This document shows positions 48,763-62,510 of a DNA stretch of 64,000 nt, piece by piece. Positions within the stretch are counted from its first letter, which is position 1, and every line of letters begins with the position of its first letter. The translations under genes were made by a program, and so were the position numbers. The notes below the pieces were generated by a model that was not told the DNA's origin, did not search any database, and saw only the letters and a program-made list of their open reading frames with translations. This DNA comes from Rhynochetos jubatus (Eukaryota > Chordata > Aves > Eurypygiformes > Rhynochetidae), in NCBI GenBank assembly GCA_027574665.1, contig CM050659.1, forward strand, positions 23,165,001 to 23,229,000, in the 5' to 3' direction.

Positions 48763-49060
48763 TGTCATGGTTTATCCCTAGCCAGCAACTAAGCACCATG
48801 CAGCTGCTCTCCCGCTGACCCCCCTTCCCCCATGATGGGATTGGGGAGAGAATAAGGAAAAACTCATGGGCTGAGATTAAAACCGTTTCATATGACAACA
48901 AAGGAAAATAAAAATAATAATCACTGATAAAGAAATATACCAATCAAGTGATGTATACTGCAAGAGTTGCTCACCACGTGGTGATCAACAGCCTGTCCCG
49001 AGCAGCAGTTCCCACCCTCTGGCCAACTCCAGTGTTATACCCTGAGCATGACGTTATGAC
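48763..49060 (-). mobile_element. Truncated endogenous retrovirus LTR (avian)
   Basis: A partial long terminal repeat with no internal retroviral genes next to it. The plus strand starts TGTCATGGTTTATCCCTAGC, then CAGCAACTAAGCACCATGCA, which is the reverse complement of the 3' end of a widespread avian ERV LTR (ending CCATGACA). Transcription would run on the minus strand. Consistent with that, the minus strand carries a TATA-like GGTATAAC (49034-49041) and, just upstream of it, a CRE-like TAACGTCA (49049-49056). The distal U3 beyond about 49060 is missing or unrecognisable, and no partner LTR or target-site duplication was found. The family assignment within the ERV groups is uncertain. It is a dead solo-LTR remnant. 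Confidence 0.8.
49034..49056 (-). promoter_or_regulatory. LTR promoter remnant: TATA-like box and CRE-like site
   Basis: Within the LTR fragment, the minus strand has TAACGTCA followed about 7 bases downstream by GGTATAAC. In related LTR copies I recall a full CRE palindrome and TATATAA at these places, so both motifs here look decayed by point mutation. Any residual promoter activity would point toward lower coordinates. Confidence 0.45.
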
Positions 49061-52000
49061 CTTAACTGTAGTGCGTGGTTGGGTTGATGAACATCCCAGC
49101 TCAGCGCACCCCTAAGAAAGTTGCCAAAGTGCATCTGTCTCTTGTAATTTGCTCTCAGGCAGTAGCTTTCAGTGGAGAACGGAAACTGAGCTCTGGAACA
49201 TTTTCTTGTGCAAATGCCTGTTTAGCTGAAAGTGATGTGGAACAACAGAAGTCTGAGATTCAGAGCTCTACACAGCAGTGACCCTGCTGAAACCGAAAAC
49301 TCAGTCTGCTTCAGCCACCCCAGAGCTCGGTGATGTTGCATGTAAAGCTGGCCACTTAACCAGCTTGCAAGTCTGGTTTTGGATTTTAACTAATCCTCTT
49401 TTGTAGAGGGGCAAGAACACTGGGGTTTGGCCAGGGCTGCTTCTGTAAACAATGAGAAGCATTTATAACCTGGCAGTATTCATTTCAGGGTGGGATCGAT
49501 GAATAGAATATTCCTCTGTGCAGGAAATGGAAATGCCATTTTCTTGGACGTTCATATGATGCATTCTGTTCTTCAAGGAAGAGCCTACTTTTCTTACTTG
49601 TCTTCATCTTTGCCCAAACCCAGGACTCCTGCTGAATTTAAATTTCATGAATAGCAATACCTAACCTTCTTTCTCTTTGTGAATTCAGTTGCTGTGCTGA
49701 ATGATTTTCATGGGAGACAAGGAAATGGTGAATGTTGGATTACACAACTTTCTGTTGAAAGTTGCTGTACATAATGAAACTACTTCTTGGTTATATGTTG
49801 AGGGGTTTTTTAAGAAAAAGAATTGCTTTTTCCACCTCTGGAAAAGCCCATTCTGTTAAAGAGATTGTGTTCCTGTCGGGGACTACTTTTTACTTTACTC
49901 TTGCAGGTGACGCGTTATCACTACCAGCTAGAACGGAAGCGCTTATGGTTTTTCAAGAGAGGGGGCATCTAAGTGTGACTAATGTCTTATAGAGAAGGAT
50001 TTTGAGAGCAGCTAAACTTAGATTAGATATTGCATTGCTTCATTTTGACGGATTAATAAAGAGACGAAGGGTTTAGAAGGAAATTGTGTCTCACGCAGAT
50101 TGTTTAATGCTGAAAAATCCCACAGCGCTTTGTGCCAGCTGTTGAACACTCATGAAATCTACACAATTATTAACTACAAGAATCAAAGATGCCATAAAAG
50201 GGGAAATAGTTACCTAACTTGAAATGTTGCAAGGTTTTACATTTATAGTCCTGCTCTGAAAAAACGCCTGAGGTTTTGCACAGCTTCTGTGCTCTGCCCT
50301 TTGAGAGAATGCTGCTTATTTCAAAGCCTTATGAATGATGGTGGAGGTGAAAAGGATGGAGCAGAGAATGCCCATGGGGTAGGAAATAATTATCTGCAGA
50401 TAGTTTGAGGTTTATTTTTAATTCCAGTGATGATACCTTTAAAAACATTGCATTCTTAGTACCATGCTAGGGCATTGGCTGAGCACAGAGTTGGAGGAGG
50501 AACTGCAGGGCATTGCGTTGATAAAGAAGCAGTGGGAGCAAGATGAGAGCTGCTCCGGGGAAGGATTTAAGCTGAAGTCAATGGCATAAAGCCAGTGCTA
50601 GATTATGGCAAGCAGCCCTAGTGTAATAAGATTAAAATATGGGGGAGATCCCATATTTTACACTGCTTAACTCCAGGGAGTACTTAAGGAACGTGTGTCC
50701 TTGCAAGGATGACTTAAGTGAGTTAATCAGCAGCGGTGAAGTGGTGCCATGCTATACAAAAAGACTCACTAGTGACCTACGTAGCTTGTCCTGTTCTGAA
50801 CTTCTGCAGGTTGGCAGGTTCTTCTTTGTGTGTCCTGCATACACAACTTTATTTTCTTGACTTTAAAGGAAGGGATAGATAAGGAAATAATCAGACATAC
50901 TGTCCAGAGAGTACTCCCTAAATGCACTTGACTGTGTGGCCCCTGCAGCTGCAGACATTACCAAGCTTGGTATTGTCTAGTTGCTCAGAATGCTGTTTTC
51001 TCACTGTTAGTACAGTTTGCTTTGGCTTACTGATGAGTAGATATCTATGGAAAGCCACGGTGCCCAGCCAAAGGCCTATTTTAGTCCTGAATCAATACAG
51101 CTTTGCAAGTGCGGGTCCAGGATCAACAGAGATTCATGGAAACTTTTGCTGTGCGCCTAGCAGCAAGGGCTTTGTGCTCTCCAGAAATTGCTTTGTCTTT
51201 TTAATCTGTATGTTCTGAGTGAAGTTCTGAAAGTGGGGAGGAATATTAAATCTGTGCAATATTTCTGGAAGGAGTGAGACGTTCTGGCACCTACAGTATA
51301 ATCCTTATTGAACTTTTCCCCACTCCAGCTCAAGCACAGGTGTGCAGTCAAGGCATAGCTGCTACCAGATGGCTTTACGTTTTCAGAGCTGTTAAAGAAG
51401 AATCCAGAATAACACAGGGAGAAAAGACATCCGCCTGCTTTCATAACTACAGAAAAAAGATTATGTGTTATGATTGCAACTTTTTTCTGGTTTAATGCGC
51501 AACTGCTTTCCCAGTGGGGAAAGCTAGACATAAAGAAATGAACTGGCTTGTCCTGTAAAGCACATAACTGTTGGGATAAAGTTGGGAAAGCAACCTAGAC
51601 ATTCCACGGTCTTTCCGTAATCTCCAGCAGATAACTGTCCAGCCTGACTCTTGCAGGCTGGTAAAGCAGGTTGGTCCAGCCAGTCAGCTGCAAAGATCTG
51701 AATCCGAAAGCATCTTCCAGGCCGCAATTCCTGCTTGTGGATAGAAATGGCACAGGCTGGCATGGGAGTCTTTAAAATATTTATCGGTCTTGGTGCTGAC
51801 ACAGGAATTATTAATTACTCTAGATAAGGTCTGAGGTCTTATAGTGTGGAACCAGATTGTACTTTAAACCCCCCTGAATTTTTCGTTAACTTGTCTGATT
51901 TTTTTCCCTTGAACCTTTGTAAACTTTCAGCCTAGACAGTCTTTTGTAGCAAAGTGTTCCACTGCTTAACTATAGGTTGTGTATGGTGAGACCAAGGAGC

Positions 52001-52143
52001 TGTGTAAAACTCAGACGTACCAATGTTTTTAACATAAAATTCTTGTTTCTGAGCATGCTGGAAGAACGTTTTTGGCAAGTTGAGAGCCCTGATGCTCTTT
52101 TCACATGAGCTGTCTTGGGAGCTGTAAAAGAAGTGTTCTGAGA

Positions 52144-52157
52144 TTTTTTTTTTTTTT
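52144..52157 (+). repeat. Poly-T run (14 T)
   Basis: Fourteen consecutive T followed by AATTG. No transposon is attached. Confidence 0.8.
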
Positions 52158-54257
52158 AATTGACCTATAGCCATCCTGAGAGAACACTTAATAAGAGTTA
52201 ACCGTGGACAAACTGCTTTGTGTCTTCCTTATAAGTAAAACAGGAAAAGCATCTGTTCCTCTCTGTAATATGTAGAATATGGGAAAAGTGAGAGAACAGT
52301 TTCTCACCTGTTGAAGCTGACCCACTTGGCCTAAAAAATGAAGGTTCCCTGTACTATGTCAAGGTAAAGTGACTGAGTGCCTAGCCTTGATGCTCAGCTC
52401 CCATGTGAGGTGAGGCGAGACGGGCACTGCAGCCCCTGCATCAGCACCATTTGCATTCAGTTACCTTGTCTGACTGCCTTAGGGGGTAGGATGGTAGGAT
52501 GGAGGGTTTCAAAACTTTCTGCTACAGTTTCCTGTACAACTGTTTTAACACTGTTCTAAGAAAAGAGATGTGTTTGCGCAGTGGGAAGGGGCGTTGCAGC
52601 TGACTTCCTTTAGAAATAAAGCAACAAACCTCTGAGAACTCCTGAAAATTCGTATCATGATGTATTTTTCTAGTAGCAAGGAGAATTGAATATCTTTCTG
52701 TAATAATAATAATGTTTTCTCTCTCTGGGATAATTAATTGCAATACCTTCCTAAAAATACAGTCAATCACCCCACACAAACATTGTCCTTAAAATTTCAA
52801 GCCTATCTCAGCCTATAGGATTCTGTGCCATATTAATGTGTTTGAGAGAAAACACATAATTATGACATGTGAGAAAGACTTTGAGACCCACTTAGCAATG
52901 AAATAGCTGATGCAACTCATTATAAATAAACGCTGCACAAAATTCTGCATGTGGGGAGATGATAATGCTGCCCTCACATGTAAAATGTGATTTTTACCAC
53001 TTAAAAGCAAGATCTTGGGGGTGATGGCAACAGTTCCATGGAAAGATCTTCTTACTACCTGGCAGCAGTGGCAGGAAGAAAGGAAATAAGCTATTGTGAA
53101 TTGGTAGTATTGGATTAGAGATAAGTCTGTGACTTGCCCACTTCTTGAGTACTACCTGTACCTCTGAAAGGACACAAACAAAGTGGATATGTACAGGGAA
53201 AGACAAAAAGGCAAAAAACCCATGTGTGGAACAGCTTCAGTATTAGAAATGAGTAAGCTCTTTGGTCTGGAAGGAAACAAACCGGTGGATATTTGCACAG
53301 TCATTGGTGGCACAGAGGGGTTCAAGTGTTTATTATTTCTCCTGACACAAGGCACCCATTCAGAACGGGAGAAAAGGTGGTTCTTCACACGATGAGTAGC
53401 AGGTCTGTAGAACTTGCCAAAGGACGCTGGGGATGCTACAAGCTTATTGAGGTTTCAGAAGAGACAGAGCAAGCTCATGAGAGAGAAGCCTGCTGAGGAT
53501 TAATAACTTGGAGTCAAAAATAGGTCGAGGCTGGGAAGTGACATATACTTACCTTGATTTCATTCCTTAGCAGATATCCTGTTAAGGTAATTATTTGAGA
53601 TAGGCTGCATGGACATTTGAGCTGACATAATGTGCCATTCTACATGTACTTCTCTTCCTGATTCTGCCTGTATTGTCATGTATGGCCGTGTAGAGTGGAT
53701 AAAAAAAACCTTCTACACCAGTCAAATGATCATAGTTGTTCTGTCTGCAGAGATATTAGAAAAATACCCAACTACTACACTGCACCACAGGCCACCATGC
53801 GCGGACAGGCAAGCAGAACACAACAGAAGGAGATACCTGTAAGGAAAAGGTGTTCCTATTGCAGGTGTCATTTCCAGCTGGCTTTTTGAAGATCAGAGGA
53901 AAGATGTCAGCTCTCTTTGCTGGTTGTCTTTCTCTGATGTGATGCTTTCAGCGCAGCAGCTGACTCTTGTGCTAGAGCAGAACCTGAAGCCTTACAATGG
54001 AGAGGAAATAATAGCATTTTCTTAACTCTTCTTGGCCTCCTTGGTCTGTGCCATTAGAGATTAATGTTATCAATGTTTTCTCAGTGATTCTGTTAAACAA
54101 CATTTCCAGCAAAACTTATTCTTGGCATTTCCTATGGGTTTTGCCAGAACTGACTCTGTGTGGCTCATGTTTCGTGCAGTGGAACTTAAGGCATGGTAGA
54201 TTTTTATTTTTTTTCAAGAGAACGTGAAATTAGTCAGGCAAGGGAACATTTAAAAAA

Positions 54258-54275
54258 CAACAACAACAACAACAA
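54258..54275 (+). repeat. (CAA)6 microsatellite
   Basis: Six perfect CAA units flanked by A-rich sequence. Likely length-variable, with no function implied. Confidence 0.9.
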
Positions 54276-55108
54276 AAAATCGGGACTTCTAATGTTTCTA
54301 AGTTGAATATTTTGGAATGTCATCTGTCCAAAATTGCTTGGTCTAAAATGGCCAGGTTTGTCTTAATTGGATGACTTTGTCAGGAACCTAATCTTCACTA
54401 GCTGGGTGTTCAAACTGGGATTATTTTAGTTTTTGAACATGATATGTCCTTCTGTTATCAAAATGGAGATTAAAGTTGCCATAATGGAGGAAAGATGGGT
54501 AGAGAAAAACACTGAGGGAGCAGGGACAAGCCGGCAAGTGAAGAACAGGCTATAGCTGGGGCCATGTTGTTTGATAGATTTGTCTTTGGGGAGCAGAGGC
54601 AACTTTGAAGTACCTGATTCCCAGGACTGGTGAAGGCAGTCTGAGAAACCACTGTGCTAGGAGGTGCTTTTTTGGGAAAGTGACTTTCCTTGATTGCAAA
54701 AAAACCCTAACCCATTCCAAGTCACCAAAATGAGAAGAGTTCTTCTGGAACAGCTCCCCAAATGTGTATAAACTGCTGCTGTTGCTGCAGTAATACTGTA
54801 AGGTAAAGCCTGGGCATGTGAGCACATAAACAGGGGGCTGTGAAACCTTACATGGAAAACCAGAGTTTTAAATAAAATGTATCCCTGGAGATGGAGATAC
54901 TCTAAAGAACGTAAGAGATGTTCCAGGCTCCTGGAGCTGAGTCTTTCCATGAAAAGCTACTAAACATGTCTTGTGCTTAGTCAAGACTGTCTTTATCAAT
55001 ATTATCATTTATGTGAAAAATGAAATGGGTTTGGTGTTAGTAAGGTTGGTGAGAAATGGAGATAGAACCAGAATACTAGTTGTCAACTGCAGGACACTTT
55101 CTTTTCAA

Positions 55109-55190
55109 TTGTTGCTTGGTTTTGTTTGTCAGTGGGTTTTTGTTTTGTTGGGGTTTTTAATTGTTGTTGGCTGTTTGGTTTGCTTTGTTT
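55109..55190 (+). repeat. G/T-rich low-complexity tract
   Basis: About 80 bases made mostly of TTG, TTTG and GTTT units with few A or C, giving marked strand asymmetry. No clean tandem unit is visible, so it is called low-complexity rather than a microsatellite. Confidence 0.65.
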
Positions 55191-57109
55191 ACATTTCAAA
55201 TTGACTTTAAATGCACGGACTTCCCAAAGGTGTTCTAGTATTTCTGGAGAACACTTTTTTTTTTTAGGGGGAGAATACTATTTCCACTAGCATTCAGTTC
55301 TGTGTTAGTACTTTGACTAATGTCTTTCTGCAACTACTGTTTTTCTTCTTCACTGGAACTGACTAGTTTCTGAAATCAGGCTTTATAAGGTGGTCATCTT
55401 CACAAGCTTCCCATCGAGTAAGGGAAAATGATACCCACACTTTAAATAAATAAATTTTTTATTTTGCCTTCTTTCTGGTGTGGTTCTAACAGTTTTTCCA
55501 AATCCTGTATGACTGGGGGAAAGCTTTTCTTCAGTTGAACAATACAGGGAGAGAAAAAAAATCTGAGTTGTTCTACAATGCAGTTATATTTAGGGAAGTC
55601 TTTAAAGTATTGAAAGGAGTTGTTGTTCCCCTCCCCCCCACACCATGGAGTGCATCAGATTTGCTTCTCATAACTCTGAAATTATTATTATTCACCTCTG
55701 TTACTGGAGATCAGTGGGAACATTATGTTTCCTGGTGCCCAGGACTCTGGGTTTTCATGGCAAGAGGGCAAATGCTTTCATTTTTCCAATTTCTAAAGCT
55801 TTTTTGGACATAGGAACTGGCAGAAATTGTCTTTTCATATGAGTATTCGATTTGGCATGGAATGCTCTGGCTGGAATTGCTTTGTATTAGAAGTATTCCT
55901 CCAAAGAGATATAAACATGTGATTTATTAATCACTGGTATTTTATTTTAAGAGATAAATATCTGCCTCTCCTTCTTGTTCAGCATGTGGACGAGGTTTAC
56001 ATATTGTCACTGTTGAGGCTGGAATTAGTATGACTAAATATGGAATTAGCTCAGGCTTGGGTGGATTCTGAAGCTGGATTGATCTAGATGTTAACAGTAA
56101 CTGGTATCTGAATATTTGCAAAAATTTGGAAGTCAGTCCTGTTCATATGTAGTTAGACTTTAGCTAACTCCTGGATTCCCAGTGGTGCAGAACAGCAAGA
56201 ACCAGAGAAAATTCAGTGCCTGGTTCTTTGGTGCAAATTCATCGCAGCTTTTATCTGATGTGTGCAGTTAACAGACACAATCACTGTTACACTTCATGAG
56301 AGGAACTGATGCCTCTGGCTTTATTTTGAAATATGTAGGCTTATTCTCCTACCTGATGATTTCTGCTTAATATTCAATATGTGGGAAAGAGATCCCTCAC
56401 TGAGATACTAAGGGTTGTTTTTTGTTTGAGATTTTTCTCCTTTATGGGTCAGGCTGTGAAAGTCAGTTTTGTTTCTCTTATTCCATTATGTTCAAATGGT
56501 ACATTATCCAAATAACATGTATCCAACTAGTCTCAAAGTGTTTGGAAGGAGATTTTCTAGGATGATTCACTTAATGTAAAAAGAATGATGTATATGGGGA
56601 AATTTTAGGTGTCCCTAGCTTTCTACTAGAGTTATGGATTTCTGGCCCTGGGAGAAGCTGCTCTAGGTCTTGCACATCTTTGGAACAATATTTGGCTCTA
56701 GCTTAACAATGAAAGCTTAAATTTTATGTTCTTAAATCAGAAAGTGTAGATATTAGTTTCATGTAGCCCATAGGCCTGATACCTTAGTGACAGCAAATAT
56801 TTGCTTCCAGTTCTCCCTCATCCTCCTCATGTCTTGTGAGCAGCCCTGGCAGAGTGCAGAGGGGACTTCAGGGTAGTGCGGCAAGAGCCGTGCAGCCAGG
56901 CGTCCTCCTTCTGCTTATGTGGGGACTGACACCGTGAAAACCAGAAGGAGGTTTCTCAGCGGCACCTCTCAGTTCTGTAGGAAACTGAGCCAGTGCTTCA
57001 AAGCCCCCTCGTTAGTTTAAGCATCACATGGGAAATGACCCAGCATTTTGTTGAGTACTTCTTGGTGCATTTTACATTAGTTCTTATATTTACATAATCT
57101 TATAATACC

Positions 57110-57124
57110 AAAAAAAAAAAAAAA
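57110..57124 (+). repeat. Poly-A run (15 A)
   Basis: Fifteen consecutive A with an ATAATACC-type flank. No retrogene upstream was recognised, although a very old processed copy cannot be excluded by eye. Confidence 0.8.
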
Positions 57125-60100
57125 GGGAGTAAAATATATCTTTACGAGTTGTTAAAGAGTTTAAATATTCAGTGTGTGCAGGTAGATAACCGTTTGGTAT
57201 CTGTGCTTAGTGCTACGACTGGCAGAGATCCTGTTTTGATTCAGACCTTTCTGAAGCTCACAAAGTCAGCGCAAAAGAGGTGCAAGAAAAGCAGGATATT
57301 TACATTCACAGGAGTGATAAAGCCACGTCATCGTGATGGGAAGTTTTGGAAGAAGTTTGCCTTCAGTTCAGCTGGAATTTGGGCCCATGAATTGTGAGGT
57401 TCACACTTTTCCCATTTTTACCCACCATGTGTTTCATCCTACATTTTATGCTTTTCTTGGGATGGCTACTTCTTAAGTACTGTTTTATGAACTGGCAGGC
57501 AAGATGCATCAAAACCATCCAGCTTTTATTAATGTTCCTCTAAGTTTGTAGGGCTTTTTCCTTTTTCCTTTTTTCTCTTGTTTTCTTTCCAGCATACCAG
57601 TCTTGATGGCAATTTTATGATAGTTCTTGCTAGGTAAGCTGTGCATGTTTTACCTAACGCTACGAGTGCTTCACGGTGCATCCCCGTGACTTCCATGCAG
57701 GATAACTTCTTTGCGTTTACCAAACTTTCAAATTTTTTTTCCTGTTCGGTCAGTTACTCAACCCTACCCTACTCTGAGAGAGGAGGGTTTTACTGCTAAG
57801 AAAATGTAAATATGAAAATAAAAGAACTTTCGTCCCAGGTCAGAACAGTAGTTATCAAAAATGGAGGCTTTTCTGAATTCCATTCTTGGGTTATTATTTT
57901 GCACTTTGCTGTGCATTTTGTTTGCACCTTTGAGGCAGCACCATGTGCTGGAAAAGACTTGTTCTTAATTGATTTCGTTGTGAAATCTTCTGTGGTGACA
58001 TTCTTTTATGGTCTGAAAGTGTTCCCCAACTTGGGATCCACTGCTTGTGGAAATAACATTTCTGTAATGTGTATTATTATTACTAAAACCCACTGAGTTA
58101 AGATAATGGAAGTGACTTGTATGCGTAATGTTTTTTCTTGCTGGCAGAGGCGTGCTGCGGCCTTGGGCCTAAGAAAACTATTGACCTGGACATTCACTGA
58201 CCAGCTTTTCTGAGGATTCAGTGCAGGGTCTTTCATGACATTTTGGGTGTACCTCAAATTCTTGCCAAACCCTTTGGAACAGTTCAAAAGAGCGTTGATT
58301 GTGTGCAGTCCTCTGCAGCAGGAGATGCCAAAAATATAAAGGTCTTTTTTAATATTTTCCACAATGTTGCAGAGCTATTAATGTAAATTGCAAAAAGATT
58401 TTTTGATTATCAAGGCAAGCTACAAAAAGGGAAAAAGTGGTGTAATCCATATAAATCACTTGACTAACCCATGCACAATAAATCCAGTGTTGGTGAAGCT
58501 AAGTTCCTCTATCTGGCACCACAGCTTGCTCTTTACAATAAACATTTACCTCCCCCATTTGGCAGTTGGTGTTTGCCACGGACCCTCTTCACCTTTATTC
58601 ACATCCCTGTGATCTGTAGCTGTGCAGCATTCTGACTTTGCTGGCATTATAAAAACCCCCCAAAACCTGCAAATCAAAAAACAATGGGGAAGTTGCCACA
58701 GAAACAGTTAAATATTTGACCCTGTTTACTGCCAGCTTAGATAAAAATCAGATTTATTTCCTTGTGAAGAAAAATTCAACACATTATATGTGCACTGACA
58801 GTCGTAGGTTTATTGCAGCCCATTGGAATAAGGGGTTTCACATGTGTTGCAGTGGAGGGAACATTTTAACCATTTGCTTCTGTTTGCCATCTGTTTTCTT
58901 TACCAACTCAGGGCTTGTGTGAATTTCACAGCTGCAGATGGTATTTCCTAGGCCAAAAAGAACACAGGCATCACTGCCTCCTTCCATATGTCCAAATTAG
59001 TTACAGCAGAGAGATGCAAGGTGTTCCTTGCCTAGGCTCCTGCCCTAGGTGCTCTCTGTAACAACTGAGTAGGGCTCAGCCCCCATCATCCCCCAAAGAG
59101 AAGACTGAATTGACTGGGCATTGGTTGCCTTGCACAGCAGTCAGTTGGGTTACTGCTGTAACGTGGGAGCAGCTGAAATGTCTACTTTCTGTACAACTTG
59201 CAGAAAACCCTTTGGCTTTTCTTCTGTAAAAACCTCTTATTACAAAGGCACACCTGTCTTTGCCATCTAAGCAGTTGATTTGGGCTCTTCCTAATACAAA
59301 TACTAATTAAGAACCGAGGGCTTTGTTGTATGTGTTCTGTTAGATGGGAATGAGATCAGTTCCTGGGAGTGTGTTTCTACCTTGGTGAAGTGGTCCTTCT
59401 GTTCTCTTTCCTATGCAGAACAGCCTCCAATGGGGGCGGCTGAGAGAAGAGTGTGTAGTTTGTAGATATGATCAAGCACTTTGTGTGCAGTTTGAATTTT
59501 AAGAGCTCTAGTGGCTACTGTATTGCTGAAGTCTTGAATGCCTGGGAGCTGAAGAATTCAAAATACTTGTCAGTTGGAGGCAGGTTTATCTGGCTTAAAA
59601 GACCAACCCCAGGACTGAAATGGAGACAGATGGCTTGTAAATAAGGCCCTATCCACTGCACTAATTTCATTTCTGGTCTTTGTCTATTATTCTTTTAATG
59701 ACTGAATTGAACAAACTGTCTTCAGATTAAAGGCATTATTTGGTTTATTTGATATTTTTATTGTAAGATCTTATGATAAAAGGTGCTATACAAGTACTGT
59801 TCTATTTTGGTTTGCACATGCTTTTAGCTGTCTGGGAGTTCATTTATTTGAGACCTGAACTCTATATACTATTCCTTGAAGCAGCAGCAGCAATGAAGAT
59901 GATGTCACTTTGGAAAGTATCACTTTCAAGAGACAGCATATGTGAGAGTGAAGAGAAACCAGTGGCCTTTGCCCTTGGGATAACTCCAGGTGAATCTGCT
60001 GGCTACCTTGGCCTGTGTCTGACTCTGCCACTTTGCTGATTATACTTGTCTAAGACTCTGAGTGGTGATGGCTAAAAACACAGTGCTTAGTGTGTCAAGC

Positions 60101-62256
60101 TGCTTGGCAGAGAAAAATAGAGGGTCAGTCTGTGTGTAGAAGCCTCAAGGGAGTTGCTTTTATTTTCAGTTTAGCTAAGTTCTGTCTCCTCATTCATCCT
60201 AAATTTGTCTCGTAATGTCAGAAGTTACCCGCCAATGCTACATACGTAGTTTCCAGGTTTTTTTCTCTTTCTCCCCTCATCCCAGGATCAAAACCAACCA
60301 ATGGTAGCTGCATAGCACTAATGGGTGTAATTAATAACTATCAAAATATTTTCATTTATAATTGATAAGAAAACATAGAATCCCTATATTCACATCTATG
60401 CAGTATGTTTGGTTCTGAGCAGTACATGTAACATCCTTAGGACAACCTAAAATAAATTAAACACTGGTACAGGATAAATGTGTTATCCTTTCAAGAGTTA
60501 GATATCTTTCCTATCTGTTTTCAGTTCTTGAATCTTTCCACATGATGCCATCCCACTGACTGAAGAGCAGAATAACTTGGCTGTTAAAGCTGTGTCCTGC
60601 ACAGTGCTGTTGCTTGACAAATGCCACTACTCTATGACACCAGCTGAAGGCTTCTGGCAGTGAATCAGTGCAGTGAAACTGATCCTAGGTTTCATGAAGG
60701 ACATCTAGGGTATCAGATGTGCTTGATTACTGATATTACAAACCATCAGTAGGTAAGGCACAGATGCTTCAGAGTTTTGTTTCAGAAAAGCGCTCACAAA
60801 TCTGACAAACTATGACAGTTCTGGGACTGTCCAGGTCTCTTGGATGTATAAAACTGGGTTATGAGGACAGCATTTTTTACTGGATTCACAGTACTGCGAG
60901 CCTTGCCTGTGATCCCACATGGGCACAACTGGGCAAACTTCCACCTGCGGGTCATGGTCACCAAGAGCCATGAACCCAGAGTCGCGTGGTCAGTGGTCTC
61001 GGTAAGCCAACCTTTGTGGCCCTATTTTCATGAATGACACCAACCTGATGAAAGCTAGCTGGTGTGGGTTGAGGGGCACTGCAGTCAGGGCTGTATTTAT
61101 GACTTAAACTTTGATTTAAGAAAATAAGGTAGTCAGAATCTTAATCTGGAGTTGCTGTAATCTCCACCGAGGAAGCACCCTTCATGTAAAGTTGTGTGTC
61201 CCATTCTAGCTGGTAATACGTGGGTACCAGTCAGGTGTTGCTCTGTGCAGGACACGAACGTACCATCTATTTATCTTTTAGCTTGCATGCCATTATAGCA
61301 CTGGTGCTAATTGAGAATGGTTTTATTTATGGCTTAAGTAATGCCATTTGAACTGTTAACTCAAAATACTGTGTGACAGAATACTGTTTAATGTTAGCAT
61401 ATCCAGCCCAGCACTGAGGTTTGTATCTGTATTGCCCTGGTCAGACTCTCTTTGCTTTCTGTGGCGTCAGTGAGCTGCTGGATGCAGGTGCAAGTTGGTG
61501 TTGGATTTTCCAATTAATTGTCTAGTTCCACAGCCACCTCTCCATCTGGCTGCACAGGCAGTCGCTGTTTGACAGGGGCCTGTGGCACGAATACCAGTGC
61601 TTGACAGGCCAAAAGTGAGATGTCTTGGCAGGGCTGTGCTGGAATTGAGGAGTGTTTACAGATCAAGATTGAGTGGATTGACATTGCCGTGAACAGGGAA
61701 AATTGCCCTTTCTCTCTCTGGTGCTAACTAGTCCATCACTTTTGTGTGCTAAAGCTGGTAAAGGCTGTGCATGTGGTAGGAGAAGAACAAGGGTTGAAAC
61801 TGGCAGCCAAGAGTGCTAATGATTGTAATCCTGTTGCACTGACTCACTTGGTGACCTCGGGTTAATCACTCGACCTTCTCTTGCTAGTTAGCTGCAGCTG
61901 TGAAAATGGGCAAAAAGCAATACTTCATCAGCCTCCAGATGCTGAATCTGAGCTGAGTTTTCTTGGGGAAGCAGCTCATACAGCATATTCCTTTCTATCA
62001 GCAGTTAACTAGCCACCTTCGCCCGTTTTTCTTTCAACCTGTCCGTAGTTTGTTAGGGAGCTATCTCCATCTGAATGTGATACTGAGAGTACAGCAATGT
62101 ATGCTTACAAAATGTACGTTAAACTTTTTATTTTGCTAACTGTAATGTTTTAAAAAGGGACGTGAGGTTCTTTTCATTAAAACTTTCTCCAAAAGTGGAA
62201 GTACGTAGAACAAAAAGTTAGAAAGCACTTCCATTTGACAGCTACATGTCATCTAT

Positions 62257-62510
62257 TCATAGAACATTGAATGGTTTGGAGGGACCTTAAAGCCCCCCCA
62301 GCCCCACCCCCTGCCGTGGGCAGGGACACCCTCCACTAGCCCAGGGTGCTCCCAGCCTCATCCAGCCTGGCCTTGGACACTCCCAGGGATGGGGCACCCA
62401 CAGCTGCTCGGGGCAACCTGTCCCAGTGCCCCCCACCCTCTCTGGGAAGAATTCCTTCCTGATATCTAATTAAATCTCCCTGATTTCAGTTTAAAGCAGT
62501 TACCCCTATA
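62257..62510 (-). mobile_element. CR1 LINE 3' fragment
   Basis: Reverse-complement CR1 3' end of about 254 bp. On the plus strand it opens with TCATAGAACATTGAATGGTT (mutated CR1 tail), then CCTGCCGTGGGCAGGGACAC, the C-terminal ORF2 region (CATCCAGCCTGGCCTTGGAC, then GGGCAACCTGTCCCAGTGCC) and ends near CAGTTTAAAGCAGTTACCCC. It is the same subfamily type as the copy at 14.07-14.31 kb and is truncated at almost the same place. The tail has lost the usual TCATAGAATCATAGAATGG regularity. Coding capacity is lost. Confidence 0.95.

Larger units (their letters stand above)
49061..62256. other. Long unique non-coding stretch
   Basis: No gene supported. Open frames are at most about 125 codons and lack recognisable domains. 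Simple sequence includes a T run at 52144-52157, a (CAA)n repeat at 54258-54275, a G/T-rich stretch at 55109-55190, a T run at 55255-55265 and an A run at 57110-57124. Single telomere-like and CRE-like phrases occur but are not clustered. No interspersed repeat was recognised between the LTR and the CR1 at 62.26 kb. Confidence 0.65.

Noticed and set aside
54704..54713. Telomere-like ACCCTAACCC
   Set aside because: Fewer than two repeat units. This is expected by chance and is not an interstitial telomeric array.
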